Origin: Rikenellaceae bacterium
GTDB lineage: Bacteria; Bacteroidota; Bacteroidia; Bacteroidales; Rikenellaceae
Direction of reading: 5' to 3'
Assembly: GCA_015059735.1 (NCBI GenBank)
Contig: SUZX01000002.1
Coordinates: 62,001-126,000 of the forward strand
DNA: 64,000 bases
Part shown: piece after piece, positions 45,083 through 52,695 of the stretch
Layout of the letters: the number at the start of each line of letters is the position of its first letter
How positions within the stretch are numbered: position 1 is the first letter of the stretch
Notes under the pieces: model-generated
The model's database searches: none
Told to the model about the DNA's origin: nothing
The model's input: only the letters and a program-made list of their open reading frames with translations
Translations under genes and position numbers: made by a program

Positions 45083-46423
45083 ATGAATATCTTTATTGTT
45101 GCGACTTTTCTGTTCGGGGTGTTGACATCCTTGTTTGGCGTTGCATGTTTTTTCTTGCGACGAGAGATTTCGCGTTTGCGTGATGAGCGAAATATTGTTG
45201 AAACAGCGCGTTCCGAAGCCGAGGTCGAAGCGCGTATGCAGCGTGAACGTTGCTCTCGTGTCGAGGTGGAGTTGGCTGCAGCTCGCGCTGCTGCCGATAC
45301 GGAGATTGCGGCACTTCGAGCTCGTAATGCCGAAGATCGTGCTGCCGAGAAGGCCGAACGAGAGAAATCGGAGGAGATACTTCGTTCGCAGTTCCAAAAT
45401 CTGGCAAACGAGATATTGGGCGAACAATCGAAACGATTTCGGGAAACCAATAAAGAGTCGCTCGATTTGTTGTTGAAACCTTTCAAAGACAATATCTCTG
45501 AGTTCCGCGAGCGAGTGGAACGTATCTATTCGCATGAGAATGAGCAACGTGGTGAGTTGAAAGCCGAACTGAAACATCTGATGGAACTCAACCAGCGAAT
45601 CACCGCCGAGACAACCAATTTGACCAATGCTTTGAAGGGAAATTCGAAGATTCAAGGTGATTGGGGAGAAATGTTGCTCGAAACGATTTTGGAAAATTCA
45701 TCGTTGTTGAAGGGTGTTCATTACGAGACACAATACAATCTAAAAGACGAGGCGGGGCACAATCTCCGTCCCGATGTGGTGTTGCATCTTCCGGAGAAAA
45801 AAGACATTGTTATCGACTCCAAAGTGTCGCTTACTGCCTTTGTCGCCTATACATCTACCGATGACGAAACCGAACGTCAACGCCAACTTGCCGCACACGT
45901 TGCTTCTGTACGTCAACATGTTGTCGAATTGGGACGCAAAGAGTACCAACGACTGCTCAACTCTCCCGATTTTGTGATCATGTTTGTCCCCAACGAGCCG
46001 GCATTCTTGGCCGCTCTGCAACGCGATACCTCTCTTTGGGCGGATGCGTACGATAAAAAGGTCATCATCTCTTCACCCACCAATCTCTTCGCGTTACTCA
46101 AATTGGTAGCCGATCTTTGGAAATACAACGATCAGGATAAGAATACCAAAGAGATTGCCACCTATGGACTGAAACTCTATGAGCAGGCTGTAGCTTTTGC
46201 CTCGTCGCTTGAAAATGTCGGTGTAGCACTCGGCAAGGCGCAAGATGCTTACAACGATGCTCGGAAACGGCTTTGTTCGGGGAATGATAATATGGTACGT
46301 GTGGGTCAGCGTTTGCAACGCACGGCCCATTTGCAAAGCAAACGAAGTTTTCCGGCATCTTTGCAGGAACTCGCCGATGAGGAACTGCCGACAGCGTTAA
46401 ATCTTGCGGAGAAAGAGAATTGA
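45083..46423 (+). CDS. rmuC: DNA recombination protein RmuC
   Basis: The 446-residue protein has one N-terminal membrane anchor (FIVATFLFGVLTSLFGVACF), a long coiled coil in residues about 28-175 rich in Glu, Arg and Ala, and the RmuC nuclease-like domain from about 185 (GNSKIQGDWGEMLLETIL, then RPDVVLHLPEKKDIVIDSKV, LWKYNDQDKNTKEIA). RmuC limits inversions at short repeats. The start at 45083 keeps the anchor and lies right after a -7 box, so the mRNA may be leaderless. Confidence 0.93.
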   Translation: MNIFIVATFLFGVLTSLFGVACFFLRREISRLRDERNIVETARSEAEVEARMQRERCSRVEVELAAARAAADTEIAALRARNAEDRAAEKAEREKSEEILRSQFQNLANEILGEQSKRFRETNKESLDLLLKPFKDNISEFRERVERIYSHENEQRGELKAELKHLMELNQRITAETTNLTNALKGNSKIQGDWGEMLLETILENSSLLKGVHYETQYNLKDEAGHNLRPDVVLHLPEKKDIVIDSKVSLTAFVAYTSTDDETERQRQLAAHVASVRQHVVELGRKEYQRLLNSPDFVIMFVPNEPAFLAALQRDTSLWADAYDKKVIISSPTNLFALLKLVADLWKYNDQDKNTKEIATYGLKLYEQAVAFASSLENVGVALGKAQDAYNDARKRLCSGNDNMVRVGQRLQRTAHLQSKRSFPASLQELADEELPTALNLAEKEN

Positions 46424-46465
46424 CCATAGCCTCTCCCACGGCTTGAAAATTCCCGAATCGTATTG

Positions 46466-47086
46466 TTATAGGAGTAGAAGGGCGATGAAAGCCAAAATAA
46501 AACCACAGCTATAACCGATGAGTAGTTGTGCCGGATTGTGGCGGCCGAGGTAAAGATGTGCCGATGCAAGTAGTCCTGTGCAGAGAATGCCTCCGAGTAA
46601 TGCGGCGAACATCTCTCCAACCCCGATAATATTCAATACAACAAAGACTGCGGTCAATGCTCCCATGCCCATAAGATGCCGATCGATTTTGTAACGTGGC
46701 GAGAGTAGCAGGCAGAGGAATTCGCATAGAGCAGCTGCAATCATTACCTTGCGAATAAAGATTGCCGATGGAATTTTAGCAATGGTAATAGCGCATAAGA
46801 TGTAGCATATTGCTCCAATGAGCAGGGGTAAAACTTGTTGTCGATACCTGCCTATACGAAAGTCTATCCGAGTTCTCAATGATCGCAACATCCCAAATGA
46901 CAAGGCCGGAATGATTACCGTGTAGAGTAATACTACCCAAAAGATGTAGATGCGTATGTTGGCCGAATAGTGCGCAAATGCCGTGAATACCAATAGCAAT
47001 GTCACCAAATAAATAGGCAACAAATAGGGGTGTAATATCCAAGATATGGCTATGGCAAGGTTTCGCAGTAAGGGTGTATCTTTCAT
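46466..47086 (-). CDS. Multispanning membrane protein, degenerate PAP2-like
   Basis: From ATG 47086 the protein has 206 residues and about six to seven membrane segments (for example IRIYIFWVVLLYTVIIPAL). The end (SAHLYLGRHNPAQLLIGY) resembles the last PAP2 phosphatase motif, but the PSGH motif is absent and the arginine/histidine pattern is incomplete, so catalytic activity is doubtful. It lies 17 bases after rpoN and is probably co-transcribed. Function unknown. Confidence 0.75.
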   Translation of the reverse strand: MKDTPLLRNLAIAISWILHPYLLPIYLVTLLLVFTAFAHYSANIRIYIFWVVLLYTVIIPALSFGMLRSLRTRIDFRIGRYRQQVLPLLIGAICYILCAITIAKIPSAIFIRKVMIAAALCEFLCLLLSPRYKIDRHLMGMGALTAVFVVLNIIGVGEMFAALLGGILCTGLLASAHLYLGRHNPAQLLIGYSCGFILAFIALLLL

Positions 47087-47103
47087 GAGAGTTTCCAACG
47101 ATT

Positions 47104-48531
47104 TTATATCTGCTTGCGTAGGCGGGCAACCGGAATTCCCAACATTTCGCGGTATTTGGCAACCGTGCGGCGGGCAATGCGGTATCCTTTGGCGTTGAGG
47201 ATGTCCATCAGCGTTTCATCAGTGAGCGGATGACGCTTGTCCTCTTCATCGATGCATTTCTGTAACAGATTTTTGATTTCGTAGCTCGAAACCTCTTCAC
47301 CACTGTCGGTTTGCATGGCTTCGGAAAAAAGCGATTTCAGCAGAATGATTCCAAACTGGGTTTGGACATATTTGCTGTTAACAACGCGCGAAATGGTCGA
47401 AACGTCTAACCCCGTACGATCTGCAATGTCTTTGAGAATCATGGGGCGAAGTTTCGATTGATCTCCATCTTTGAAATACTCCTGCTGGTAATCGAGAATT
47501 GTCTGCATGGTGCGCATGAGCGTATCATGCCGTTGTTTGATGGCCGAAATGAACCATTTGGCCGAATCGATTTTACTCTTTACAAACTGCAACGCTTCGC
47601 GATCTTTCTCATGCACTGAACCGTTGGATGTTACCATGTCTCGAATCATCTCCACATAGCGACGGTTGACACGCACTTCGGGGACATTCGATGAGTTGAG
47701 CGAGAGTTGAAATTGTCCCTCTTGGTAATCGAGCAGAAAGTCGGGAATGATATAAGGTGTTGTATCGGTTCCGCCCTCGGTATAAAGATTCCCAGGCTTG
47801 GGTGACAATCTGCGAATCTCGGCAATCGCCTCGCGAAAATCCTCCTCTGATACTTGCAGTCGTGCAATGAGTTTCTCGTAATGTTTTTTGACAAATTCTT
47901 CGAAATAACCGGTCAGAATCTTGCGAGCCAAACGTCGTGAGCGAGAGTTCATGGGCAACTGCTCCATTTGCAACAACAGACATTCGCGTAAGTTGCGTGC
48001 TCCGATTCCAGCAGGCTCCAATTCATGTACAATTTTCAACAGCCGCTCCAACTCTTCGGCAGAGGTTTCGATCCCCACCGTGAAAGCAATATCATCGGCA
48101 ACAGACTCTAAATCGCGTCTGAGATAACCGTCTTCGTCGATGCTACCGATCAAATAGACCGTCAACCGCATGTCGTGCTCCGAGAGATTGCGGTAGCCGA
48201 GTTGTTCTACCAAATACTCTTGCAACGAACGTCCTTCGGTGAGGTAAACAGGGCGTTGCTTATCGTCTTTGGAGTAGTTGTTTATGCGGCTTTTGTACGA
48301 TGGAGTTTCATCTTCGCGCAGATATTCATCGACCGAAATCTGTTGCGGGAGTTCGTCTGCATCCTCTTCGGACGAACGTTCATTCTCTTCGAGTACGATA
48401 TTCTCTTCGATCTCTTGTTTGATACGTTGTTCGAGTTGCATGGTCGGCAATTCCAGCAGTTTGATCATTTGGATCTGCTGCGGGGAGAGCGTCTGCTGCA
48501 TACGTTGGATCTGACGTTGTGAAATAGCCAT
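47104..48531 (-). CDS. rpoN: RNA polymerase sigma-54 factor
   Basis: The 475-residue protein has the Gln/Leu-rich activator-interacting N-terminus (QTLSPQQIQMIKLLELPTMQLEQRI), an acidic linker, the core-binding domain, and the C-terminal DNA-binding part with the helix-turn-helix IADRTGLDVSTISRVVNSKYV and the RpoN box ARRTVAKYRE. Sigma-54 recognises -24/-12 promoters and needs an AAA+ activator; none is in this window. Confidence 0.97.
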   Translation of the reverse strand: MAISQRQIQRMQQTLSPQQIQMIKLLELPTMQLEQRIKQEIEENIVLEENERSSEEDADELPQQISVDEYLREDETPSYKSRINNYSKDDKQRPVYLTEGRSLQEYLVEQLGYRNLSEHDMRLTVYLIGSIDEDGYLRRDLESVADDIAFTVGIETSAEELERLLKIVHELEPAGIGARNLRECLLLQMEQLPMNSRSRRLARKILTGYFEEFVKKHYEKLIARLQVSEEDFREAIAEIRRLSPKPGNLYTEGGTDTTPYIIPDFLLDYQEGQFQLSLNSSNVPEVRVNRRYVEMIRDMVTSNGSVHEKDREALQFVKSKIDSAKWFISAIKQRHDTLMRTMQTILDYQQEYFKDGDQSKLRPMILKDIADRTGLDVSTISRVVNSKYVQTQFGIILLKSLFSEAMQTDSGEEVSSYEIKNLLQKCIDEEDKRHPLTDETLMDILNAKGYRIARRTVAKYREMLGIPVARLRKQI

Positions 48532-48604
48532 CGTTATTGTTTTTAGCGTTTATTTTTTCACTTCGGCAGTTTCTTCATCGTGGAGAGGCGTATTCATGGT
48601 TTGC

Positions 48605-48628
48605 GGTCGGAGGAAATAGCCTCCGACC
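48605..48628 (-). terminator. Hairpin after asnS
   Basis: GGTCGGAGG (48605-48613) and CCTCCGACC (48620-48628) form a perfect 9-pair GC-rich stem. No T-run follows on the minus strand, so termination may be partial and rpoN may be partly co-transcribed with asnS. Confidence 0.6.
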
Positions 48629-48642
48629 TTCATGTATGCGGT

Positions 48643-50031
48643 TTAGAATTCGGCGTTTTTGGGTGTGCGCGGGAACGGTTGCACGTCGCGGATGTTGGTC
48701 ATGCCCGTCACGAAAAGCAACAGACGATCGAAACCCAAACCGAAACCCGAGTGAGGAGCCGATCCCCAACGACGGGTGTCGAGATACCACCAAAGTTCTT
48801 TTTCGCTCATGCCTAATTCGGTAACCCTAGCATGAAGCTTGCCATAGTCGGCCTCGCGCTCCGAACCACCGATGATTTCGCCGATTCCGGGGAACAAAAC
48901 GTCCATTGCGCGTACTGTTTTGCCATCGTCGTTCTGTTTCATGTAGAACGCTTTGATGTCTTTTGGGTAATTGATCAAGATGACCGGACATTTGAAATGC
49001 TCCTCTACGAGATAGCGTTCGTGTTCCGATTGCAAGTCACAACCCCAATCGCAGGGGAATTCAAACTTGCGCCCCGAAGCTTTTAGAATCTCGATACCTT
49101 CGGTATAATCAAGACGTTTGAAATCGTTGTTCAATACGAAATTCAATCGCTCCAACAATCCCTTGTCCCACATCTTATTCATGAATTCGAGATCTTCGCG
49201 GCAATTTTCCAACGCATAGCGGATCAGGTATTTCAAGAAATCTTCGGCCAACTCCATGTTGTCTTCCAATTCGTAGAACGCGGCTTCCGGCTCGATCATC
49301 CAGAACTCCGAAGCGTGACGCGGCGTATTGGAATTTTCGGCACGGAATGTCGGACCGAACGTATAGATGCGACCCAGCGACAAAGCTCCCAATTCACCTT
49401 CGAGCTGACCCGAAACTGTCAAGTTGCACGATTTTCCGAAAAAATCCTGTGTGTAGTCAACTTTGCCCTCTTCGTTTTTGGGAACATCGTTTAGGTCGAG
49501 TGTGGTTACCTGAAACATTGCTCCTGCACCCTCGCAGTCGGATGCAGTGATCAATGGCGTATGAAAATAATAGAATCCGTGCGTGTGAAAATATTCGTGA
49601 ATGGCAAAAGCCATTGCGTGGCGGATACGCAGTATGGCACCGAATGTGTTGGTGCGCGGACGTAAATAGGCTATGTCGCGGAGAAACTCCAACGAGTGTC
49701 CTTTTTTCTGCAATGGATAAGTCTCGGGATCTGCCGTGCCGTATATCTCGATTTTGGAGGCTTGTACTTCTACACCTTGCCCTTGTCCGAGGGAGGTCAC
49801 CAAACGTCCATCGACGCGGATACATGCACCTGTCGTGATGGGTTTAAGCTCCTCTTCGGGAATTACAGCCAAATCCACAACGATTTGAATATTAGCAAGA
49901 CACGATCCGTCGTTCAAAGCGATAAACGCCACGTTTTTGTTGCCACGTTTAGTGCGTACCCATCCTTTAACCACGATGTCGCTATCGACAATACCCGATT
50001 GGAGAATTTCAACGATTCTTTGAGTTTTCAT
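48643..50031 (-). CDS. asnS: Asparaginyl-tRNA synthetase
   Basis: The 462-residue class II synthetase has the OB-fold anticodon-binding domain ([20 protein letters not shown]) and the catalytic core with motif 2 [21 protein letters not shown] and motif 3 [15 protein letters not shown] near residues 435-450. It charges tRNA-Asn directly. Its promoter lies at 50076-50106, interleaved with the promoter of the divergent GH2-like gene. Confidence 0.97.
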   Translation of the reverse strand: MKTQRIVEILQSGIVDSDIVVKGWVRTKRGNKNVAFIALNDGSCLANIQIVVDLAVIPEEELKPITTGACIRVDGRLVTSLGQGQGVEVQASKIEIYGTADPETYPLQKKGHSLEFLRDIAYLRPRTNTFGAILRIRHAMAFAIHEYFHTHGFYYFHTPLITASDCEGAGAMFQVTTLDLNDVPKNEEGKVDYTQDFFGKSCNLTVSGQLEGELGALSLGRIYTFGPTFRAENSNTPRHASEFWMIEPEAAFYELEDNMELAEDFLKYLIRYALENCREDLEFMNKMWDKGLLERLNFVLNNDFKRLDYTEGIEILKASGRKFEFPCDWGCDLQSEHERYLVEEHFKCPVILINYPKDIKAFYMKQNDDGKTVRAMDVLFPGIGEIIGGSEREADYGKLHARVTELGMSEKELWWYLDTRRWGSAPHSGFGLGFDRLLLFVTGMTNIRDVQPFPRTPKNAEF

Positions 50032-50075
50032 TATTTTGGTTTTTATCTATGTTTTCTTAGGCTTTTTTGAATTTA

Positions 50076-50122
50076 CAAAGGTAGAATTAATTTGCGAGTT
50101 GTCAAAATAAAAAGTACCTTTG
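50076..50122. promoter_or_regulatory. Interleaved divergent promoters of asnS and the GH2-like gene
   Basis: Minus strand: -33 TTTG at 50106-50103 and -7 TACCTTTG at 50083-50076, 19 bases apart, for asnS. Plus strand: -33 TTTG at 50091-50094 and -7 TACCTTTG at 50115-50122, 20 bases apart, for the GH2-like gene. Each -33 lies inside the other promoter, so polymerase cannot occupy both. Confidence 0.75.
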
Positions 50123-50155
50123 TCCAACTTATACCACGATTCTAATGCACTTGCA

Positions 50156-51463
50156 ATGAAACGAACGATATGGCTCTGCTTGGCGCTTCAAGCATTTTGT
50201 ACCCTTTCAGCACAAGAGGTTGGTCGTATTCACCGTACGGAGATGATTCCCTATGACACCCGCCAAGATGCGGTTACTCGCAATCGGGCAAGTTCGGGAT
50301 ATACGATCGACTTTGCACCATCAGCAGCCGGTTTGGAGGGCAAAGCGGTGGTTATGGAACAAAACACGGAGATTCCTTATATATGGACCGATGGCAACAT
50401 CTATCTGCATATGGAGCATGTCGGTACAGCCTATACATTGCGGATCAACGGTCGGATTGTTGCCGAAGTGGAAGATCCTTCGACGCCTGCCGAATTTGCC
50501 TTGACACCTTTCATCCGTCAAGGTAAAAATACGTTTCAAGTTGTCATGCGTAGCAGTCGTGCTGCCTCGATCAATGTAACGCCTGCCACGGCAAAACCTT
50601 TTGAAGGCAGTTACCTATATTATCAAAACAAACGATCGATCCGCGATTTCGAAGTAGCTCTTGTCCCTGATACGGCAGGACGTGATTTCGGTATGCTGGA
50701 TCTAAAAATCATTGTGCAAAATTCGTTCAACTACGAAGAACCTGTAACTATCGGATACGATATCTATTCCCCTGCCGGCAAATTGCTCGAATTCAATGTA
50801 GTGGATACAAAGGTCGCGGGGCAGTCGGTTGATACGTTGCATTTTCAACCCTATATCTACGGCACCTATAACTACAAATGGGAGGCCGGTAAGAAAAATC
50901 CGCCGCTCTACGATGTGATGCTCTTTACCAAGCGACATGGAGCTTATAAAGAATATATGCCACTAAAACTCGGATTCGGCAAAACCGAGTTCCAAGACGG
51001 TAAATTTATGCGGTTTGGCAAAGAGTTGAAGCTCAAAAGTAAAGTCTTTAATGCGACAGTTGATGCCAAAACGACTGAAACGCAACTTAAAACATTGCGC
51101 ACACAAGGATATAATACCCTAACTCCCGACTATCCGCAGCCGGCATGGTTCTACGAATTGTGCGATAAATTGGGTATGTATGTCATCGACAAAGCTAATA
51201 TTAATGCGCCGGAGAAACGTGACGATCGTAAAGTTGGCGGTACCCCTTCGAACGATCCGGCTTTGGTCGGCGAATATTTGGAGCGTGTCAAAGCCATGTA
51301 TTACCGTTCTCGGAATTTTACCTGTGTGATTGCTTATGCGTTGGGAGGTGATTCGGGTAATGGATACAACATGTATAAAGCTTACGAATGGCTGAAATCG
51401 GTGGAGCACACCCGTCCGATTATTTATCGCGATGCGGCCGGCGAGTGGAATAGCGATCTGTAA
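50156..51463 (+). CDS. GH2-like protein, shortened and probably inactive
   Basis: From ATG 50156 the protein has 435 residues with a signal peptide ending TLSAQ. Residues 40-150 resemble a GH2 jelly-roll sugar-binding domain, 160-280 an immunoglobulin-like domain, and 290-435 the first part of a TIM barrel. In active GH2 enzymes the acid/base lies in a GNES motif; here the aligned stretch is AYALGGDSGNGYNMYKAYEW, so Asn-Glu became Gly-Asp. The protein stops soon after TRPIIYRD, before the nucleophile region. It may bind sugars without cleaving them. The open frame is intact, so it is not an obvious pseudogene. Confidence 0.78.
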   Translation: MKRTIWLCLALQAFCTLSAQEVGRIHRTEMIPYDTRQDAVTRNRASSGYTIDFAPSAAGLEGKAVVMEQNTEIPYIWTDGNIYLHMEHVGTAYTLRINGRIVAEVEDPSTPAEFALTPFIRQGKNTFQVVMRSSRAASINVTPATAKPFEGSYLYYQNKRSIRDFEVALVPDTAGRDFGMLDLKIIVQNSFNYEEPVTIGYDIYSPAGKLLEFNVVDTKVAGQSVDTLHFQPYIYGTYNYKWEAGKKNPPLYDVMLFTKRHGAYKEYMPLKLGFGKTEFQDGKFMRFGKELKLKSKVFNATVDAKTTETQLKTLRTQGYNTLTPDYPQPAWFYELCDKLGMYVIDKANINAPEKRDDRKVGGTPSNDPALVGEYLERVKAMYYRSRNFTCVIAYALGGDSGNGYNMYKAYEWLKSVEHTRPIIYRDAAGEWNSDL

Positions 51464-51494
51464 TTGGTTTCAATTCTCCTAAACGTACGAAAAA

Positions 51495-51968
51495 TTGATC
51501 GTAGAACTGATAGTCATTGGAAAAACCGACTCGAAAGAGATCGCCTCGTTGGTGGAGATGTATGCCAAACGGGTGAATTTCTATTGTAGATTTGCTGTGA
51601 CAATTTTGCCCGACCTGCGTAACACCAAACACCTGACCGAGCGACAGCAGTGTGTGGCCGAGGGCGAGTTGATTTTGCGTCAGGTGAACGAGGGCGATTT
51701 TGTTGCACTACTCGATGAGCGGGGCAACGAGTATCGATCGGTGGAGTTCGCCGCATGGATGCAGAAACGCATGAGTAGCGGATTGAAACGATTGGTGTTT
51801 GTAATCGGCGGCCCCTATGGATTCTCTGAGGCTGTTTACCAACGGGCCGATACCAAATTGTCGCTTTCGCGGATGACATTTTCGCACCAAATTGTGCGCG
51901 CAATATTTGCCGAACAGATCTATCGGGCATTTACGATCTTGAACAACGAACCTTATCACCACGAATAA
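51495..51968 (+). CDS. rlmH: 23S rRNA (pseudouridine1915-N3)-methyltransferase RlmH
   Basis: The 157-residue SPOUT protein has the RlmH pattern: IVELIVIGKTDSKEIASLVE at the N-terminus, FVALLDERGNEYRSVEFA, VFVIGGPYGF and LSLSRMTFSHQIVRAIFAEQ, ending YHHE. It methylates pseudouridine 1915 in the 70S ribosome. The only start that fits the family N-terminus is TTG at 51495, since an in-frame stop occurs at 51480. It lies 31 bases after the GH2-like gene and 9 bases before the LuxR-type gene. Confidence 0.95.
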   Translation: MIVELIVIGKTDSKEIASLVEMYAKRVNFYCRFAVTILPDLRNTKHLTERQQCVAEGELILRQVNEGDFVALLDERGNEYRSVEFAAWMQKRMSSGLKRLVFVIGGPYGFSEAVYQRADTKLSLSRMTFSHQIVRAIFAEQIYRAFTILNNEPYHHE

Positions 51969-51977
51969 CGTTCTCCT

Positions 51978-52562
51978 ATGACACAAAAACCCGCCATAGC
52001 TGTATTGACTCCCAATATCCTTGCCGGTATCGGGTTGAAGACCATTTTGGATAAGGTTATCCCGTTGGCCGAGGTGGAACTCTTTGCCGATTTTGCGGAT
52101 TTTCAAGAGGCAGAGCCCGAACGTTTCTTCCACTATTTTGTGTCGGTACAACTCTTCCGATTGCATGCCGAGTTCTTTGCTCCTCTTCGACGCAGGGTTA
52201 TCCTGTTGACCAGCGGAATGCCTCATGAGCAGGAGGAGGGGATGCACACGATTAATGTTTGTGACCAAGAGGAGCATTTGATCCATAGCTTGATGGTCAT
52301 GCACCGAGGAGCACATCCTCATCGCGGTATGGATGAAACGGTTTCGCCCCATCACCCTCGACTTACCGAGCGAGAGATCGAGGTGTTGCGATTGATCACC
52401 CGAGGTCGGATCAATAAAGAGATTGCCGAGGAGTTGGGAATCGGCTTGACCACAGTAATCACTCATCGCCGTAATATCATGGAGAAACTGCGCATGCGTT
52501 CGTTGGCCGAATTGGTACTCTATGCTATCCGTGCCGGATATATCGGAACCGAGGCTCTCTAA
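51978..52562 (+). CDS. LuxR-type regulator with degenerate receiver domain
   Basis: The 194-residue protein ends in a GerE/LuxR helix-turn-helix (LTEREIEVLRLITRGRINKE, then IGLTTVITHRRNIMEKL, residues about 127-175). The N-terminal 110 residues look like a response-regulator receiver (IAVLTPNILAGIGLKTIL, VILLTSG) but lack the acidic pair and a phospho-acceptor Asp. Signalling by a cognate kinase is therefore unlikely. It is followed by a TonB-dependent receptor that has its own promoter and may be its target; that is inference. Confidence 0.88.
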   Translation: MTQKPAIAVLTPNILAGIGLKTILDKVIPLAEVELFADFADFQEAEPERFFHYFVSVQLFRLHAEFFAPLRRRVILLTSGMPHEQEEGMHTINVCDQEEHLIHSLMVMHRGAHPHRGMDETVSPHHPRLTEREIEVLRLITRGRINKEIAEELGIGLTTVITHRRNIMEKLRMRSLAELVLYAIRAGYIGTEAL

Positions 52563-52654
52563 AAATAACAGTATTTTTGCACAACGTGTAAAAAGCCTCT
52601 TATTGCCGCAGTCGGGAAATTCTCTTTTATTTTTATCCTCATTAATAAGGATTG

Positions 52655-52682
52655 TTTGATATGTGATAAAAGCGTTACTTTG
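52655..52682 (+). promoter_or_regulatory. Promoter of the TonB-dependent receptor gene
   Basis: TTTG at 52655-52658 and TTACTTTG at 52675-52682 resemble -33 and -7 elements with slightly short spacing. The start site would be near 52688, which rules out the upstream GTG (52663) and supports ATG 52696 with a leader of about 8 bases. Confidence 0.55.
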
Positions 52683-52695
52683 CATCGCTAAAAAC

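Noticed and set aside
44878..45492. N-terminal extension of rpe by about 205 residues
   Set aside because: Low-complexity Ser/Arg-rich sequence antisense to rmuC; rpe has its -7 box at 44906-44913 and a normal length from ATG 44877.
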